The notes below the pieces were generated by a model that saw nothing but the letters and a program-made list of their open reading frames with translations, did no database searches and was not told the origin of the DNA. DNA of 45,278 bases. It comes from Flavobacterium macacae. GTDB lineage: Bacteria > Bacteroidota > Bacteroidia > Flavobacteriales > Flavobacteriaceae. The translations under genes and the position numbers were made by a program. Below are positions 16,774 to 25,835 of this stretch, one piece after another. How positions within the stretch are numbered: position 1 is the stretch's first letter; the number at the start of each line of letters is the position of its first letter. The DNA lies in assembly GCF_003865365.1 (NCBI RefSeq), contig NZ_RQVR01000019.1, positions 1 through 45,278 of the forward strand. The letters are read 5' to 3'.

Positions 16774-17353
16774 TCTCAAAAACCATAAGATAATCTTGGC
16801 TTCAGGTTCGCCAAGAAGACAGCAATTTTTTAAAGACATGCATTTGGATTTCGAAGTGCGTCTGAAAGAAGTAGAAGAAATTTATCCAGATCATTTGAAA
16901 GCTTCTGAAATCACTGATTTTTTAGCAGTTTTAAAAGCCGATGCTTTTCAAGAGGATTTGGGACAAAAAGATATTTTGGTAACCAGCGATACCATCGTTT
17001 GGCATAACGGAAAAGCCTTGGGGAAACCAAAAGATTATGACGATGCTTTTCAGATTTTAAAAACGTTATCTGATTCAACGCACGAAGTTTTCACCTCGGT
17101 CTGCATTAAAAGCTACCACAAGACTGCTATTTTGAACGACGTGACAAAGGTTACTTTTTCCACGCTTTCCGACGAAGCGATTGCCTATTATCTTGAAAAT
17201 TATAAACCATATGACAAAGCCGGCGCTTATGGAATTCAAGAATGGATTGGCATCATCGGAATCAGCAAAATTGAAGGTTCGTATTCAAATGTAGTCGGGC
17301 TTCCGGTTCAAAAGGTATATGAATATTTTTGTAACTTTGAAAAAAACAGCTAA
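16763..17353 (+). CDS. maf: Maf-family nucleotide pyrophosphatase
   Basis: The 196-residue cytosolic enzyme has the Maf signature ILASGSPRR at 11-19, the catalytic/metal residues in VTSDTIVW and the conserved YDKAGAYGIQEW segment near 150-161. Maf proteins hydrolyse non-canonical or modified nucleoside triphosphates (dTTP/UTP or m7GTP subclasses) and are linked to division arrest when overproduced. The start overlaps the prenyltransferase stop by 11 bases. The next gene begins 3 bases after its stop, so an operon is likely. Confidence 0.92.
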   Translation: MLDNLKNHKIILASGSPRRQQFFKDMHLDFEVRLKEVEEIYPDHLKASEITDFLAVLKADAFQEDLGQKDILVTSDTIVWHNGKALGKPKDYDDAFQILKTLSDSTHEVFTSVCIKSYHKTAILNDVTKVTFSTLSDEAIAYYLENYKPYDKAGAYGIQEWIGIIGISKIEGSYSNVVGLPVQKVYEYFCNFEKNS

Positions 17354-17356
17354 AAA

Positions 17357-17887
17357 ATGTCCATCATTAAAGAATATACTCCTGAAATTTTAACTACACT
17401 AATTTTGTTGGTCTCAGTTTCGGTTATTCGATATTCGGTTACCACACTGATCAAACGTTACGCAAAACACGCAGAAATTAATGAACATAGAGCCGTTTTA
17501 GTTAGCAAGTACATCAATATCGTTATTATGTTGCTTACTTTAGCTGCTGTTTTCATTATTTGGGGTGTTAAGTCAGACCAAATTTATTTGGCTTTTACTT
17601 CTGTAATCACCATAATTGGAGTGGCGTTCTTTGCGCAATGGTCGATTCTAAGCAATATAACAGCCGGAGTCATTTTGTTTTTTTCTTTTCCTTTTAAAAT
17701 TGGTGACACCATCAGAATTCACGATAAAGATTTTCCTTTTGATGCAGAAATCGATGATATTAAAGCTTTCCATACGTATTTGAGAACCAAAGAGGGCGAA
17801 TTGGTGACCTATCCAAACAATCTTTTGTTACAAAAAGGTGTTTCTATTGTAAATGTTACCCGAGAAGAACAAGATTTCACTGATTAA
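17357..17887 (+). CDS. small MscS-type mechanosensitive channel
   Basis: The 176-residue protein has three hydrophobic helices (about 11-30, 52-72 and 78-112), the last with the glycine/alanine-containing pore-helix pattern, followed by a short beta domain (FPFKIGDTIRI, typical of MscS). It lacks the large C-terminal cage domain of E. coli MscS, as is common for minimal Bacteroidetes members. It should sit in the inner membrane and release solutes on osmotic downshock. It is the last gene of the run from 14499. Confidence 0.85.
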   Translation: MSIIKEYTPEILTTLILLVSVSVIRYSVTTLIKRYAKHAEINEHRAVLVSKYINIVIMLLTLAAVFIIWGVKSDQIYLAFTSVITIIGVAFFAQWSILSNITAGVILFFSFPFKIGDTIRIHDKDFPFDAEIDDIKAFHTYLRTKEGELVTYPNNLLLQKGVSIVNVTREEQDFTD

Positions 17888-17911
17888 TTTAACTATGTGT
17901 TGGCAAATTTC

Positions 17912-17937
17912 AGTGAAAACTATTTCGTAATTTCACT
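17912..17937 (+). other. 7-bp inverted repeat after the mscS gene
   Basis: AGTGAAA and TTTCACT flank a 12-base spacer 25 bases after the operon's last stop. No T run follows, so it may be a weak terminator or an operator for the next gene. Confidence 0.3.
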
Positions 17938-17965
17938 ATAAAAGTTGTTTCCTGAATAGAAAAAA

Positions 17966-19807
17966 TTGCCAATGCCCCAAAAATTAAAATTACTTTTATT
18001 CTTACTAGTATTGTGTAGCTGTCAAATCTTGTCTGCTCAGGAAAAACCTGTCAAAAAAGATTCGCTTCGCGGGTATCGAAACATTGAACGCTATTCAAAA
18101 AAACGAGGCGTTACTAAGTTTTTACACAAGTTAATTTTCAAACCTGTTGATTCCAAAAAACCGGATAATCGAAAAAAAGACAAGGTAGTACAGAAAAACT
18201 ATAATCAATATGAAGGAAAAATAATTAGAAGTATTACAATTGAAACCTTAGATCCTTTTGGTTTATCTGAAGTGGATTCTACCAAAAAACCTCGAAATGG
18301 ATTAGAAAGATTTGGAAACAAAATTCACGTCAAAACAAGTGGATTGACAATCAAAAACCTGTTACTAATCAGGAAAAATCGTCCGTTAGATTCGCTTTTA
18401 GTCAAAGAATCAGAACGTTTAATCAGAAGTCAACGTTATATCAGATCGGTGAATCTGGTTACCAAATTTGCAGAAAACAGCAAAGATTCTGTTGACATTT
18501 TTATTACCGCATTAGATTCTTGGAGCTTAATTCCCAATGCTTCGGGTTCAACTTCCAAAACAACATTTGAGCTAAAAGAACGAAACTTTTTAGGAACCGG
18601 CCACGAATGGGACAATACGTACAGACAACGATTCGACAATGGTAGAAGCGCTGTGAGTTCAAGATATACGATTCCGAATATTTTAAATACGTACATCCAA
18701 ACTTCAATAGCTTATAAAATTGATGAAGTTGGAAATTATTCAAAAAGCGTAAACATTGATCGTCCCTTTTTCTCTGCTTTTGCAAAATGGGGAGCTGGAG
18801 TTTATGTTGCCCAAGATTTTGGTGTAGATTCACTTCCCGATCCAACAGGAAGATATGGTATTCAAAATTTTAAAGTAGGAACTCAGGATGCTTGGGTTGG
18901 TAAATCTTTGAAAATATTTGATGGCGATTCTGAAGAAGATCGAACCACGAATTTTATTACTTCTTTGCGTTTTTTGAGAAGAAATTACACTGAATTTCCA
19001 ACGAGAGAATATGATAGTTTACGTTTTTTCTCTGATGAACGCTTTTATCTTGCTGGTTTTGGAGTTACTTCCAGAAAATTTATTCAAGACAAATACCTTT
19101 TCAACTATGGAATTACCGAAGATGTTGCCATCGGAAAAGTTTATGCTTTGACGGTTGGGTACCAAAATAAAAATCATATCAATCGTCTTTATTTGGGAGG
19201 AAGATTTGCTTTTGGACAATATTTCAATTGGGGCTACTTCAGTACAAATATTGAATATGGAACGTTTTTTAGAGGCGCAATTACACAACAAAGCACGATG
19301 TCTTTTGAAATTAATTATTTTACCAATTTAATACAAATCGGCAAATGGCGACTCCGACAATTTGTGAAACCCACAGTTGTGTTAGGCACAAATCGGTTTG
19401 AAACTGTGGCAGATCGACTAACGCTTAACGATCAATATGGCATCTCTGGATTCAATAGTTTTAAACTTCGTGGCACAAAACGGGCCTTAATTACGTTGCA
19501 AACACAATCGTATTCACCTTGGGTTTTTGGAGGCTTTCGTTTAAATCCATTTTTGAGTTATGCAATTGGAGCCTTAAGTGATGAAAATAATAATCTATTT
19601 AATGGAAAAGCGTATTCTCAAATTAGTGTAGGAATTATGATCACCAATGACTTCTTAGTTTTTAATAATTTTCAGCTTTCGTTTTCTTTTTACCCAACGG
19701 TACCAAGAGATGGCAACAATCCGTTGCAAACAAATTCTTTTAGAACAACAGATTACAGAATGCCGAATTTTGAATATGGAAAACCTCAAATTGTTCCGTA
19801 CCAATAG
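17966..19807 (+). CDS. outer-membrane POTRA/beta-barrel protein (Omp85-related)
   Basis: The 613-residue protein carries a signal peptide cut near SAQ (22-24), with a lipobox-like LCSC before it. A basic linker leads to a POTRA-like domain (about 75-195: IIRSITIETLDPFG..., LLLIRKNRPLDSLLVKESERLIRSQRYIRSVNLVTK, DSVDIFITALDSW). The remaining 400 residues alternate strands with many aromatic residues and GxG turns, as in a 16-strand barrel. It resembles single-POTRA Omp85/TamA-type proteins of Bacteroidetes with unknown cargo. The C-terminus ends in a polar tail, not a terminal Phe. The assignment rests on pattern and not on a specific motif. Confidence 0.7.
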   Translation: MPMPQKLKLLLFLLVLCSCQILSAQEKPVKKDSLRGYRNIERYSKKRGVTKFLHKLIFKPVDSKKPDNRKKDKVVQKNYNQYEGKIIRSITIETLDPFGLSEVDSTKKPRNGLERFGNKIHVKTSGLTIKNLLLIRKNRPLDSLLVKESERLIRSQRYIRSVNLVTKFAENSKDSVDIFITALDSWSLIPNASGSTSKTTFELKERNFLGTGHEWDNTYRQRFDNGRSAVSSRYTIPNILNTYIQTSIAYKIDEVGNYSKSVNIDRPFFSAFAKWGAGVYVAQDFGVDSLPDPTGRYGIQNFKVGTQDAWVGKSLKIFDGDSEEDRTTNFITSLRFLRRNYTEFPTREYDSLRFFSDERFYLAGFGVTSRKFIQDKYLFNYGITEDVAIGKVYALTVGYQNKNHINRLYLGGRFAFGQYFNWGYFSTNIEYGTFFRGAITQQSTMSFEINYFTNLIQIGKWRLRQFVKPTVVLGTNRFETVADRLTLNDQYGISGFNSFKLRGTKRALITLQTQSYSPWVFGGFRLNPFLSYAIGALSDENNNLFNGKAYSQISVGIMITNDFLVFNNFQLSFSFYPTVPRDGNNPLQTNSFRTTDYRMPNFEYGKPQIVPYQ

Positions 19808-19833
19808 TTAAAATTATCTAAAATAATTTCTAC

Positions 19834-19849
19834 TGGCACAGTTCTTGGA
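19834..19849 (+). promoter_or_regulatory. candidate sigma-54 promoter
   Basis: TGGCAC-N5-TTGGA has the -24 element exact and the -12 element with G in place of C. Spacing is correct and the predicted start is about 23 bases before the ATG at 19884. Confidence 0.5.
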
Positions 19850-19883
19850 TTTACTTCAATAACAATATAAAAAACCCAACTCT

Positions 19884-20339
19884 ATGAAAACTCTAAAAAT
19901 TTTAATCGCAGGATTTGCACTGTTAGTGGCAAATTCGCTTCCGGCACAAGTTTCAGTCAGTGTCAATATTGGTGCCCGCCCTGATTGGGGACCTGTAGGT
20001 TACACAGAAGCAAATTATTATTATTTGCCTGATGTGGAAGCGTATTATGATGTAAGGCAGTCTAATTTTATTTATGCAAACAACGGAACCTGGATTGCAG
20101 CGAGAACATTGCCTTCCCGATATCGAGGTTATGATCTTTATGCAGGTCCAAAAATTGTTTTGACAGATTATCGTGGCAACAGGCCTTATACTTATTTTAA
20201 AACACACAAAGTAAAATATAAAGGGCATCGCCCGCAGACTGTGATCGTAAAAGAAACACACCACCACCATTACGATAAAAAACAGCACAAACACAAAGAA
20301 AAAAAACACCATAAAGGTCGTGGTCACGATCGTCACTAA
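19884..20339 (+). CDS. secreted protein with His/Lys-rich tail
   Basis: The 151-residue protein has a signal peptide (MKTLKILIAGFALLVANSLPAQ, cut after 21-22). The mature domain is Tyr-rich (EANYYYLPDVEAYYDV, GTWIAARTLPSRYRGYDLY) and of a kind often seen in flavobacterial periplasmic proteins of unknown role. From about 125 the tail consists almost only of His, Lys, Asp and Arg, including HHHHY and repeated HK pairs, and could bind metal ions or polyanions. A sigma-54-like promoter precedes it and a strong terminator follows, so it is a single-gene unit. Confidence 0.75.
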   Translation: MKTLKILIAGFALLVANSLPAQVSVSVNIGARPDWGPVGYTEANYYYLPDVEAYYDVRQSNFIYANNGTWIAARTLPSRYRGYDLYAGPKIVLTDYRGNRPYTYFKTHKVKYKGHRPQTVIVKETHHHHYDKKQHKHKEKKHHKGRGHDRH

Positions 20340-20347
20340 TAACATTG

Positions 20348-20374
20348 AGAGAGCCAATTCGGCTCTCTTTTTTT
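20348..20374 (+). terminator. rho-independent terminator
   Basis: AGAGAGCC and GGCTCTCT form an 8-bp stem with a 5-base loop followed by a run of T. It follows the His-rich protein gene by 8 bases. Confidence 0.85.
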
Positions 20375-20416
20375 GTTAAATAACTTTTCAAAAAAGGCTC
20401 ACGGATTTTTTATTAT

Positions 20417-20424
20417 TATATTTG
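20417..20424 (+). promoter_or_regulatory. -7 box for the PIG-L gene
   Basis: TATATTTG, an exact TAnnTTTG match, ends 27 bases before the ATG at 20452. No -33 TTG is seen. Confidence 0.5.
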
Positions 20425-20451
20425 AAGCTATTGAGATTACTAAAATTAAAA

Positions 20452-22971
20452 ATGATACCGAAAACATCTTTTCAATCGTTGCTATTGCTTCTTTTTTCAT
20501 TCCAATTTTTGAATGCGCAGCAGCCACAAAAACCATCCTCTGGCGATATTTATGAACAAGTTCAAAAACTGAATTTTTTAGGTTCGGTTTTGTATGTGGC
20601 CGCGCATCCTGATGATGAAAACACCAAGCTCATCTCCTATTTTTCAAACGAAGTTAAAGCGAGAACCGCTTATCTTTCTTTAACCCGCGGTGATGGCGGC
20701 CAAAATTTGATTGGAGCTGAACTTCGCGAAATGCTTGGCGTTTTAAGAACTCAAGAACTTTTGGCCGCCCGAAGAATTGACGGTGGCGAGCAACTCTTTT
20801 CCCGCGCCAATGATTTCGGCTTTTCAAAAGAACCGAATGAAACTTTTTCAATTTGGGATAAAAATCAAGTGTTGAGCGATGTCGTTTTGGCAATCAGAAA
20901 GTTCAAACCTGACGTAATTATCAATCGGTTTGACCACAGAAGTCCAGGGACAACGCACGGCCATCACACGGCATCGGCAATGTTGAGCTTGGAAGCTTTT
21001 GATTTAGCAAACAATAAAAATAGCTATTCAAATCAACTTTCAAATTATGAAGTTTGGCAACCAAAACGAATCTTTTTCAATACATCGTGGTGGTTTTATG
21101 GAAGCGAAGAAAAGTTTGAAAAAGCTGATAAAAGTAAAATGCTTGCCATAAATGCCGGCGTTTATTTTGGCGTAAAAGGAAAAAGCAACGGAGAAATTGC
21201 AGCACTTTCAAGAAGCCAGCACAAGTGCCAAGGTTTTGGAGCTTCAGGAACTCGTGGCGATGAAATGGAATATCTTGAATTTTTAAAAGGTGATTTTCCA
21301 AAAGACAAAAACAATCTATTTGAAGGAATTAATACTACTTGGTCGCGCGTAAAAGGCGGTGAAGCTATCGGAAAAATAATGAATGAAATTGAAGCTAATT
21401 TCAATTTTAAAGATCCTTCGGTTCACCTACCAAAGCTGGTTGAAGCTTATAATTTGGTTACTAAATTGGAAGACAAGCATTGGAGAGAACTTAAAAAACA
21501 AGAACTTGAAAGCATTATTTTGGCTTCTGCCGGATTATTTTTAGAAGGAATTTCTTCAGAACAAAGCACCAATCCGGGTGGTGAATTTACTTTAAGAATC
21601 GAAGCGTTGAACCGTAGCAATCAAGATATTGAACTTACAGGAATTGAGTTTTTAAACAATCCGAAAAGTGGCTTGACTGCTGGAAAAAAATTAGAGAAAA
21701 ACAAACCTTTTAAAATGGAAAAAGTTTTAAAAGTAAACGAAAATACTGCTTTCACTTCGCCCTATTGGTTGAACGAAAAAGGAACTTTGGGAATGTATGC
21801 CGTTAACGATCCAAATTTAATTGGAAAGCCAGACAGCGAAAAATTAAAACTGAAATGGAATTTAAAAATCTGTGGCCAGCCTTTTGAATTCTACAGAGAA
21901 ATCGCTTACAAATATTCAGATCCTGAAAAAGGCGAAATTTACCAGCCTTTTGAAGTGCTTCCTGAAGCAACGGCTTCCGTTATTGACGATGTGACGATTT
22001 TTGCGGATGCTGCACCAAAGAATGTTCTGGTAAAAGTAAAAGCCGGAAAAGCTACTTTAAAAGGAAAAATCAGCTTGAATGCTCCTAAAGATTGGATTGT
22101 TTCTCCATCAGAAATTGATTTTGAAATCGCAATGAAAAACGACGAGAAAATTGTTTCTTTCACGGTAACGCCTCCTTCGTTTGAAAGCAAGGGAATTATT
22201 GCTCCAACGATAACTTCCGACGGAAAAAAATATACTTCAAAATTAACTACCATTCAATACGATCATATTCCAAAACAGTCGGTTTTAATGCCATCCGAAG
22301 CTTCTGTTGTTCGATTAAATATCAAAAAAGCAGGACAAGTTATTGGTTATATTGAAGGTGCTGATGATGAAATTCCGAAGAGTTTGAAACAAATTGGTTA
22401 TGATGTCCGCATTATCAAGCCTGCTGAAATAACGGAAAATTCGTTGAAAGAATATGACGCCATCGTAATGGGAATTAGAGCTTACAATGTAATTCCCGAA
22501 CTTCAATTTAAACAGCGGTATTTATTAGACTATGTAAAAGATGGTGGCAATCTAATTGTTCAATACAACACCGTTGGCCGCCGTGGTTTTAGTTTTCCAA
22601 ATGTTTCTCCGTATGAATTGCAGTTTTCTGCCGACAGAGTTACTGATGAAAACGCAAAAGTTTCCTTTTTGAACGCAACACATTCGGTTTTAAACCATCC
22701 TAATAAAATAACGGATGCCGATTTTGAAGGCTGGGTTCAAGAGCGCGGCTTGTATTTTCCTGATAAATGGGCCAAAGAATTTACGCCAATCTTAGGGATG
22801 AAAGATTTGGGCGAAAGTGAAAAACAAGGAAGCCTTTTAGTGGCGAAATACGGAAAAGGATATTATATTTACACGGGATTAAGCTTTTTCAGGGAATTGC
22901 CGGCTGGCGTTCCAGGTGCTTTTAAGCTTTTTACCAACCTAATTTCAATAGGAAAACAGGAAAAAAAATAA
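20452..22971 (+). CDS. secreted PIG-L family deacetylase
   Basis: I use the ATG at 20452, which gives a signal peptide (about 22 residues, ending NAQ); an upstream TTG at 20422 would fall in the promoter. The 839-residue protein has the PIG-L/LmbE zinc motif AHPDDE at 51-56 and a matching HHTAS histidine segment near 165, so it should remove acetyl from an N-acetyl-amino sugar conjugate outside the cytoplasm. A middle beta-sandwich part (about 370-590) and a C-terminal GATase1-like Rossmann domain (about 620-835, YDAIVMGIRAYN, DGGNLIVQYN) complete the architecture common in Bacteroidetes. Substrate unknown. It is followed 4 bases later by a small membrane peptide and a symporter. Confidence 0.87.
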   Translation: MIPKTSFQSLLLLLFSFQFLNAQQPQKPSSGDIYEQVQKLNFLGSVLYVAAHPDDENTKLISYFSNEVKARTAYLSLTRGDGGQNLIGAELREMLGVLRTQELLAARRIDGGEQLFSRANDFGFSKEPNETFSIWDKNQVLSDVVLAIRKFKPDVIINRFDHRSPGTTHGHHTASAMLSLEAFDLANNKNSYSNQLSNYEVWQPKRIFFNTSWWFYGSEEKFEKADKSKMLAINAGVYFGVKGKSNGEIAALSRSQHKCQGFGASGTRGDEMEYLEFLKGDFPKDKNNLFEGINTTWSRVKGGEAIGKIMNEIEANFNFKDPSVHLPKLVEAYNLVTKLEDKHWRELKKQELESIILASAGLFLEGISSEQSTNPGGEFTLRIEALNRSNQDIELTGIEFLNNPKSGLTAGKKLEKNKPFKMEKVLKVNENTAFTSPYWLNEKGTLGMYAVNDPNLIGKPDSEKLKLKWNLKICGQPFEFYREIAYKYSDPEKGEIYQPFEVLPEATASVIDDVTIFADAAPKNVLVKVKAGKATLKGKISLNAPKDWIVSPSEIDFEIAMKNDEKIVSFTVTPPSFESKGIIAPTITSDGKKYTSKLTTIQYDHIPKQSVLMPSEASVVRLNIKKAGQVIGYIEGADDEIPKSLKQIGYDVRIIKPAEITENSLKEYDAIVMGIRAYNVIPELQFKQRYLLDYVKDGGNLIVQYNTVGRRGFSFPNVSPYELQFSADRVTDENAKVSFLNATHSVLNHPNKITDADFEGWVQERGLYFPDKWAKEFTPILGMKDLGESEKQGSLLVAKYGKGYYIYTGLSFFRELPAGVPGAFKLFTNLISIGKQEKK

Positions 22972-22975
22972 CTCG

Positions 22976-23083
22976 ATGAAAGAAAATAAAATCAGAAACT
23001 GGAAAAGAAATTACACTTTGGTGCTGGTAATGAATGCCCTTTATATTCTTATTTTTTATTTCATAATGCAATATTTTTCATAA
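22976..23083 (+). CDS. 35-residue single-pass membrane peptide
   Basis: The gene encodes MKENKIRNWKRNYTLVLVMN... with a basic N-terminus and one hydrophobic helix (about 14-33, ALYILIFYFIMQYF). It starts 4 bases after the PIG-L stop, and its stop TAA is immediately followed by the ATG of the symporter. This placement, together with the typical cytosolic-basic/membrane pattern, suggests a small partner subunit or assembly factor of the transporter. I recall similar short frames before other Bacteroidetes solute:sodium symporters, but cannot verify it. It is too short for standard length-limited gene finding. Confidence 0.7.
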   Translation: MKENKIRNWKRNYTLVLVMNALYILIFYFIMQYFS

Positions 23084-24802
23084 ATGCAGACAATTGACTG
23101 GGTAGTTTTAATTATCACACTTTCTTTTATCGTTTTTTATGGCGCCTGGAAAACCAAAGGCAGTAAAAACGTTCAAGATTATATTTTAGGAAACAACGAA
23201 ACGCCTTGGTACACCGTAGGAATTTCGGTGATGGCCACACAGGCCAGCGCGATTACTTTCCTTTCCACTCCAGGTCAAGCATTCAACGACGGAATGGGTT
23301 TTGTGCAGTTTTATTTCGGTCTGCCGTTGGCGATGATTATCATCTGCATCACATTTATTCCGATTTACCATCGATTAAAAGTATACACCGTTTATGAGTT
23401 TTTAGAACAGCGTTTCGACTTAAAAACGCGTTCACTTGCGGCCATTTTATTCTTGATTCAAAGAGGATTTTCTACTGGAATCACTATTTATGCACCGGCA
23501 ATTGTATTGTCTTCTATTTTAGGTTGGAATTTAAATTTGATGAACATCGTCATTGGAGTCCTGATTATTATTTACACAATGACGGGCGGCACAAAAGCGG
23601 TGAACGTAACGCAGAAACAGCAAATGTTTATCATCATGTCAGGAATGATAATTGCCTTTTTTATCATTTTGAGCCTGCTTCCAGAAGAAGTTACATTTCA
23701 TAATGCGCTTCAAGTCGCTGGTGTAAATGACAAAATGAATATCTTGGATTTCTCGTTCGATAAAGAAAAAAGATACACGGTTTGGACCGGTTTGACGGGC
23801 GGTTTGTTTTTGGCACTCTCCTATTTTGGAACAGACCAATCGCAAGCGCAACGTTATTTATCGGGAAAATCAGTCAAGGAAAGCCAAATGGGACTGGTTT
23901 TCAACGCTTTGCTAAAAGTTCCTATGCAGTTTTTTATACTTTTGGTCGGAATCATGGTGTATGTCTTTTTCCAATTTCAAGCTGTTCCCATTAATTTTAA
24001 TCCGAATTCAAAAGCAAGTATTGAGAAATCAGTTTATGCGCAAGATTATAAAAATTTAGAAGGACAGCTGGTTGAGGTCGCTTCCGAAAAAAAGCAAGTT
24101 ACTTTGGCTTATGTCAATCAATTAAACATTGAAACAGATAATAAAGTACTAAAAAACAGAATTATTTCTTTAGGAGAAAAAGAAAAAACGCTTCGAGAAG
24201 ATGCCAAAGTTTTAATTAGCAAAGCCAATCAAAAAAATAAAACAACTGATAGTGATTATGTTTTCATTCACTTCATTATCAATTATTTGCCAAAAGGTTT
24301 TATCGGATTGTTGCTTGCCGTAATTATTTGCGCGGCAATGTCGTCAACTGCCGCCGGAATTAATTCATTGGCTTCCACAACCGTGATTGACATTTACAAA
24401 AGAAATTTGAAAGAAGAAAAGTCAGATGCCCATTATGTGAAAGCTTCCAAGGGATTTACGTTGCTTTGGGGATTAATCGCCATCTTGTTTGCTTGCTTCG
24501 GAACGTTATTTGAAAATTTAATTCAGTTTGTAAACATCATCGGTTCTATCTTTTACGGAACAATTTTGGGAATCTTTTTGGTTGCTTTTTATGTGAAATA
24601 TGTAAAGGCGCAAGCCATTTTCTGGGGAGCGGTTTTTAGCCAAATCGCCATCTTCCTGATTTATTATTTTGCCATTTATATTTATCCTTCCGGGAAAGAA
24701 CAACTGAGCTATTTGTGGCTGAATTTCATTGGAGTTGTCATCACGATTGTAGTTTCATCACTAATTCAATATTTTAGAAATTACAGAGAAATCAAAGCAT
24801 AA
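23084..24802 (+). CDS. sodium:solute symporter (SSS family)
   Basis: The 572-residue inner-membrane protein has about 13-14 hydrophobic helices and the SSS pattern: YILGNNETPWYTVGISVMATQASAITFLSTPG near the N-terminus, GGTKAVNVTQKQQ near 167 and CAAMSSTAAGINSLAST near 417. It couples import of a sugar, sugar acid or similar solute to the Na gradient. A hydrophilic loop of about 90 residues (about 305-390) separates two helices and is longer than in classic members. Downstream of PIG-L in one transcript, it may import a sugar released outside the cell; that link is inference. Confidence 0.88.
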   Translation: MQTIDWVVLIITLSFIVFYGAWKTKGSKNVQDYILGNNETPWYTVGISVMATQASAITFLSTPGQAFNDGMGFVQFYFGLPLAMIIICITFIPIYHRLKVYTVYEFLEQRFDLKTRSLAAILFLIQRGFSTGITIYAPAIVLSSILGWNLNLMNIVIGVLIIIYTMTGGTKAVNVTQKQQMFIIMSGMIIAFFIILSLLPEEVTFHNALQVAGVNDKMNILDFSFDKEKRYTVWTGLTGGLFLALSYFGTDQSQAQRYLSGKSVKESQMGLVFNALLKVPMQFFILLVGIMVYVFFQFQAVPINFNPNSKASIEKSVYAQDYKNLEGQLVEVASEKKQVTLAYVNQLNIETDNKVLKNRIISLGEKEKTLREDAKVLISKANQKNKTTDSDYVFIHFIINYLPKGFIGLLLAVIICAAMSSTAAGINSLASTTVIDIYKRNLKEEKSDAHYVKASKGFTLLWGLIAILFACFGTLFENLIQFVNIIGSIFYGTILGIFLVAFYVKYVKAQAIFWGAVFSQIAIFLIYYFAIYIYPSGKEQLSYLWLNFIGVVITIVVSSLIQYFRNYREIKA

Positions 24803-24836
24803 AAAAAGCCGAATGTGATCAACATTCGGCTTTTTT
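24802..24836. terminator. bidirectional rho-independent terminator
   Basis: AAAAAAGCCGAATG pairs perfectly with CATTCGGCTTTTTT around a 7-base loop, between the convergent symporter and DUF2911 genes. Confidence 0.9.
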
Positions 24837-24851
24837 GTAATTTATTTTAGA

Positions 24852-25700
24852 CTATTTTTTGCTCCATTCAGCAATGCTGTCTTTGTTCATTTTTGCGTAA
24901 TCAGCGTTGTTCGCTTTTTCTGCACCCGCCAAAGATAATTTTGCAGTTTCGATCGCTCCTTTTTTATCTCCTAATTTGGATTGGATCAACGATTTTTGTC
25001 TCAAAATCCAGAAAGGCGCATCTCCTTTTGTTTTTTCAATTGCTTTATTTACCCAAACCAACGCTTTGTTCAAGTCGCCATTGGATTGGTAATAATATTG
25101 TGCCGAAGAAAAATAATCATTTGCAGAGGGTCCGGCCAAAGTAGCTTCAATGCTTTGAGTAGCCGTTTTTTGTGTAGGAACATCAAATTTTACAGCAACC
25201 AACGTTTTCTCCCAAGAAATTTCCAAGTGTCCAGAATCAATCGAAAGATTATTTACAGCAATCGTCAAGGTTTCAACGTTTCTGTTCAAGTTTTCTGGTT
25301 TAGCTGAAGTCTTTAAAACGATTTTGCTTTCGCTCCAATCTTCTGGCAATCCCCACGCGTTCGTGTCTTTGTAGAAAATCACATCCCAAGAATCTGCCCT
25401 TGGAATCGAATACAAGCCATAACTTCCTTTTGGCAAATCTTTCCCTCCGATCTTCACATCTTCGCTGAAAGTTACAATCGTATTATTGTTTGCTCCCGTT
25501 CTCCACAGTTTGCCAAAGGGAACCAAATCTCCAAAAATAGTTCGGCCTTTTGTACTGGGGCGAGAGTAATCAATATGAACGTCTGTCAACCCAACTATCT
25601 GGTGCACATCCGATTTCGGACTCGCTTGAGGTGTTCTTACTTGTGCTTGAGATGTCAAAGTCGTTAAAAGCAAACCGGTGGCAATCAGTATCTTTTTCAT
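24852..25700 (-). CDS. DUF2911 secreted protein with TPR-like tail
   Basis: The 282-residue protein has a 19-residue signal peptide (ending SQAQ) followed by the DUF2911 domain: VGLTDVHIDYSRPSTKGRTIFGDLVPFGKLWRTGANN and the DLPKGSYGLYSIP block. From about 190 helices resembling one or two TPR units follow (DYFSSAQYYYQSNGDLNKALVWVNKAIE). It is common in Bacteroidetes periplasm, with no known biochemical function. It is monocistronic and convergent with the symporter. Confidence 0.88.
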   Translation of the reverse strand: MKKILIATGLLLTTLTSQAQVRTPQASPKSDVHQIVGLTDVHIDYSRPSTKGRTIFGDLVPFGKLWRTGANNNTIVTFSEDVKIGGKDLPKGSYGLYSIPRADSWDVIFYKDTNAWGLPEDWSESKIVLKTSAKPENLNRNVETLTIAVNNLSIDSGHLEISWEKTLVAVKFDVPTQKTATQSIEATLAGPSANDYFSSAQYYYQSNGDLNKALVWVNKAIEKTKGDAPFWILRQKSLIQSKLGDKKGAIETAKLSLAGAEKANNADYAKMNKDSIAEWSKK

Positions 25701-25786
25701 AAAAATGTTTTGTTAGTTTATTAATTTAACTGCGAATTTAATACTTTGAATTGGTTTTTATAGTTAAATAAAACTTAGTAAATAAA

Positions 25787-25835
25787 ATATTTGTTTAACT
25801 TTATGTAAATATCTTTAAACAAATATGTAATTTTG
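25787..25835 (+). promoter_or_regulatory. photolyase-operon promoter with 12-bp inverted repeat
   Basis: A perfect inverted repeat ATATTTGTTTAA (25787-25798) / TTAAACAAATAT (25815-25826) with a 16-base spacer lies directly before TAATTTTG (25828-25835), an exact -7 box. The ATG at 25840 is only 4 bases after that box, implying a very short or leaderless transcript. The dyad occupies the -33 region, where a repressor or MerR-type regulator would bind. Confidence 0.6.

Noticed and set aside
17900..17916. TTGGCAAATTTC before the barrel gene as a sigma-54 site
   Set aside because: No TTGC at the correct spacing.
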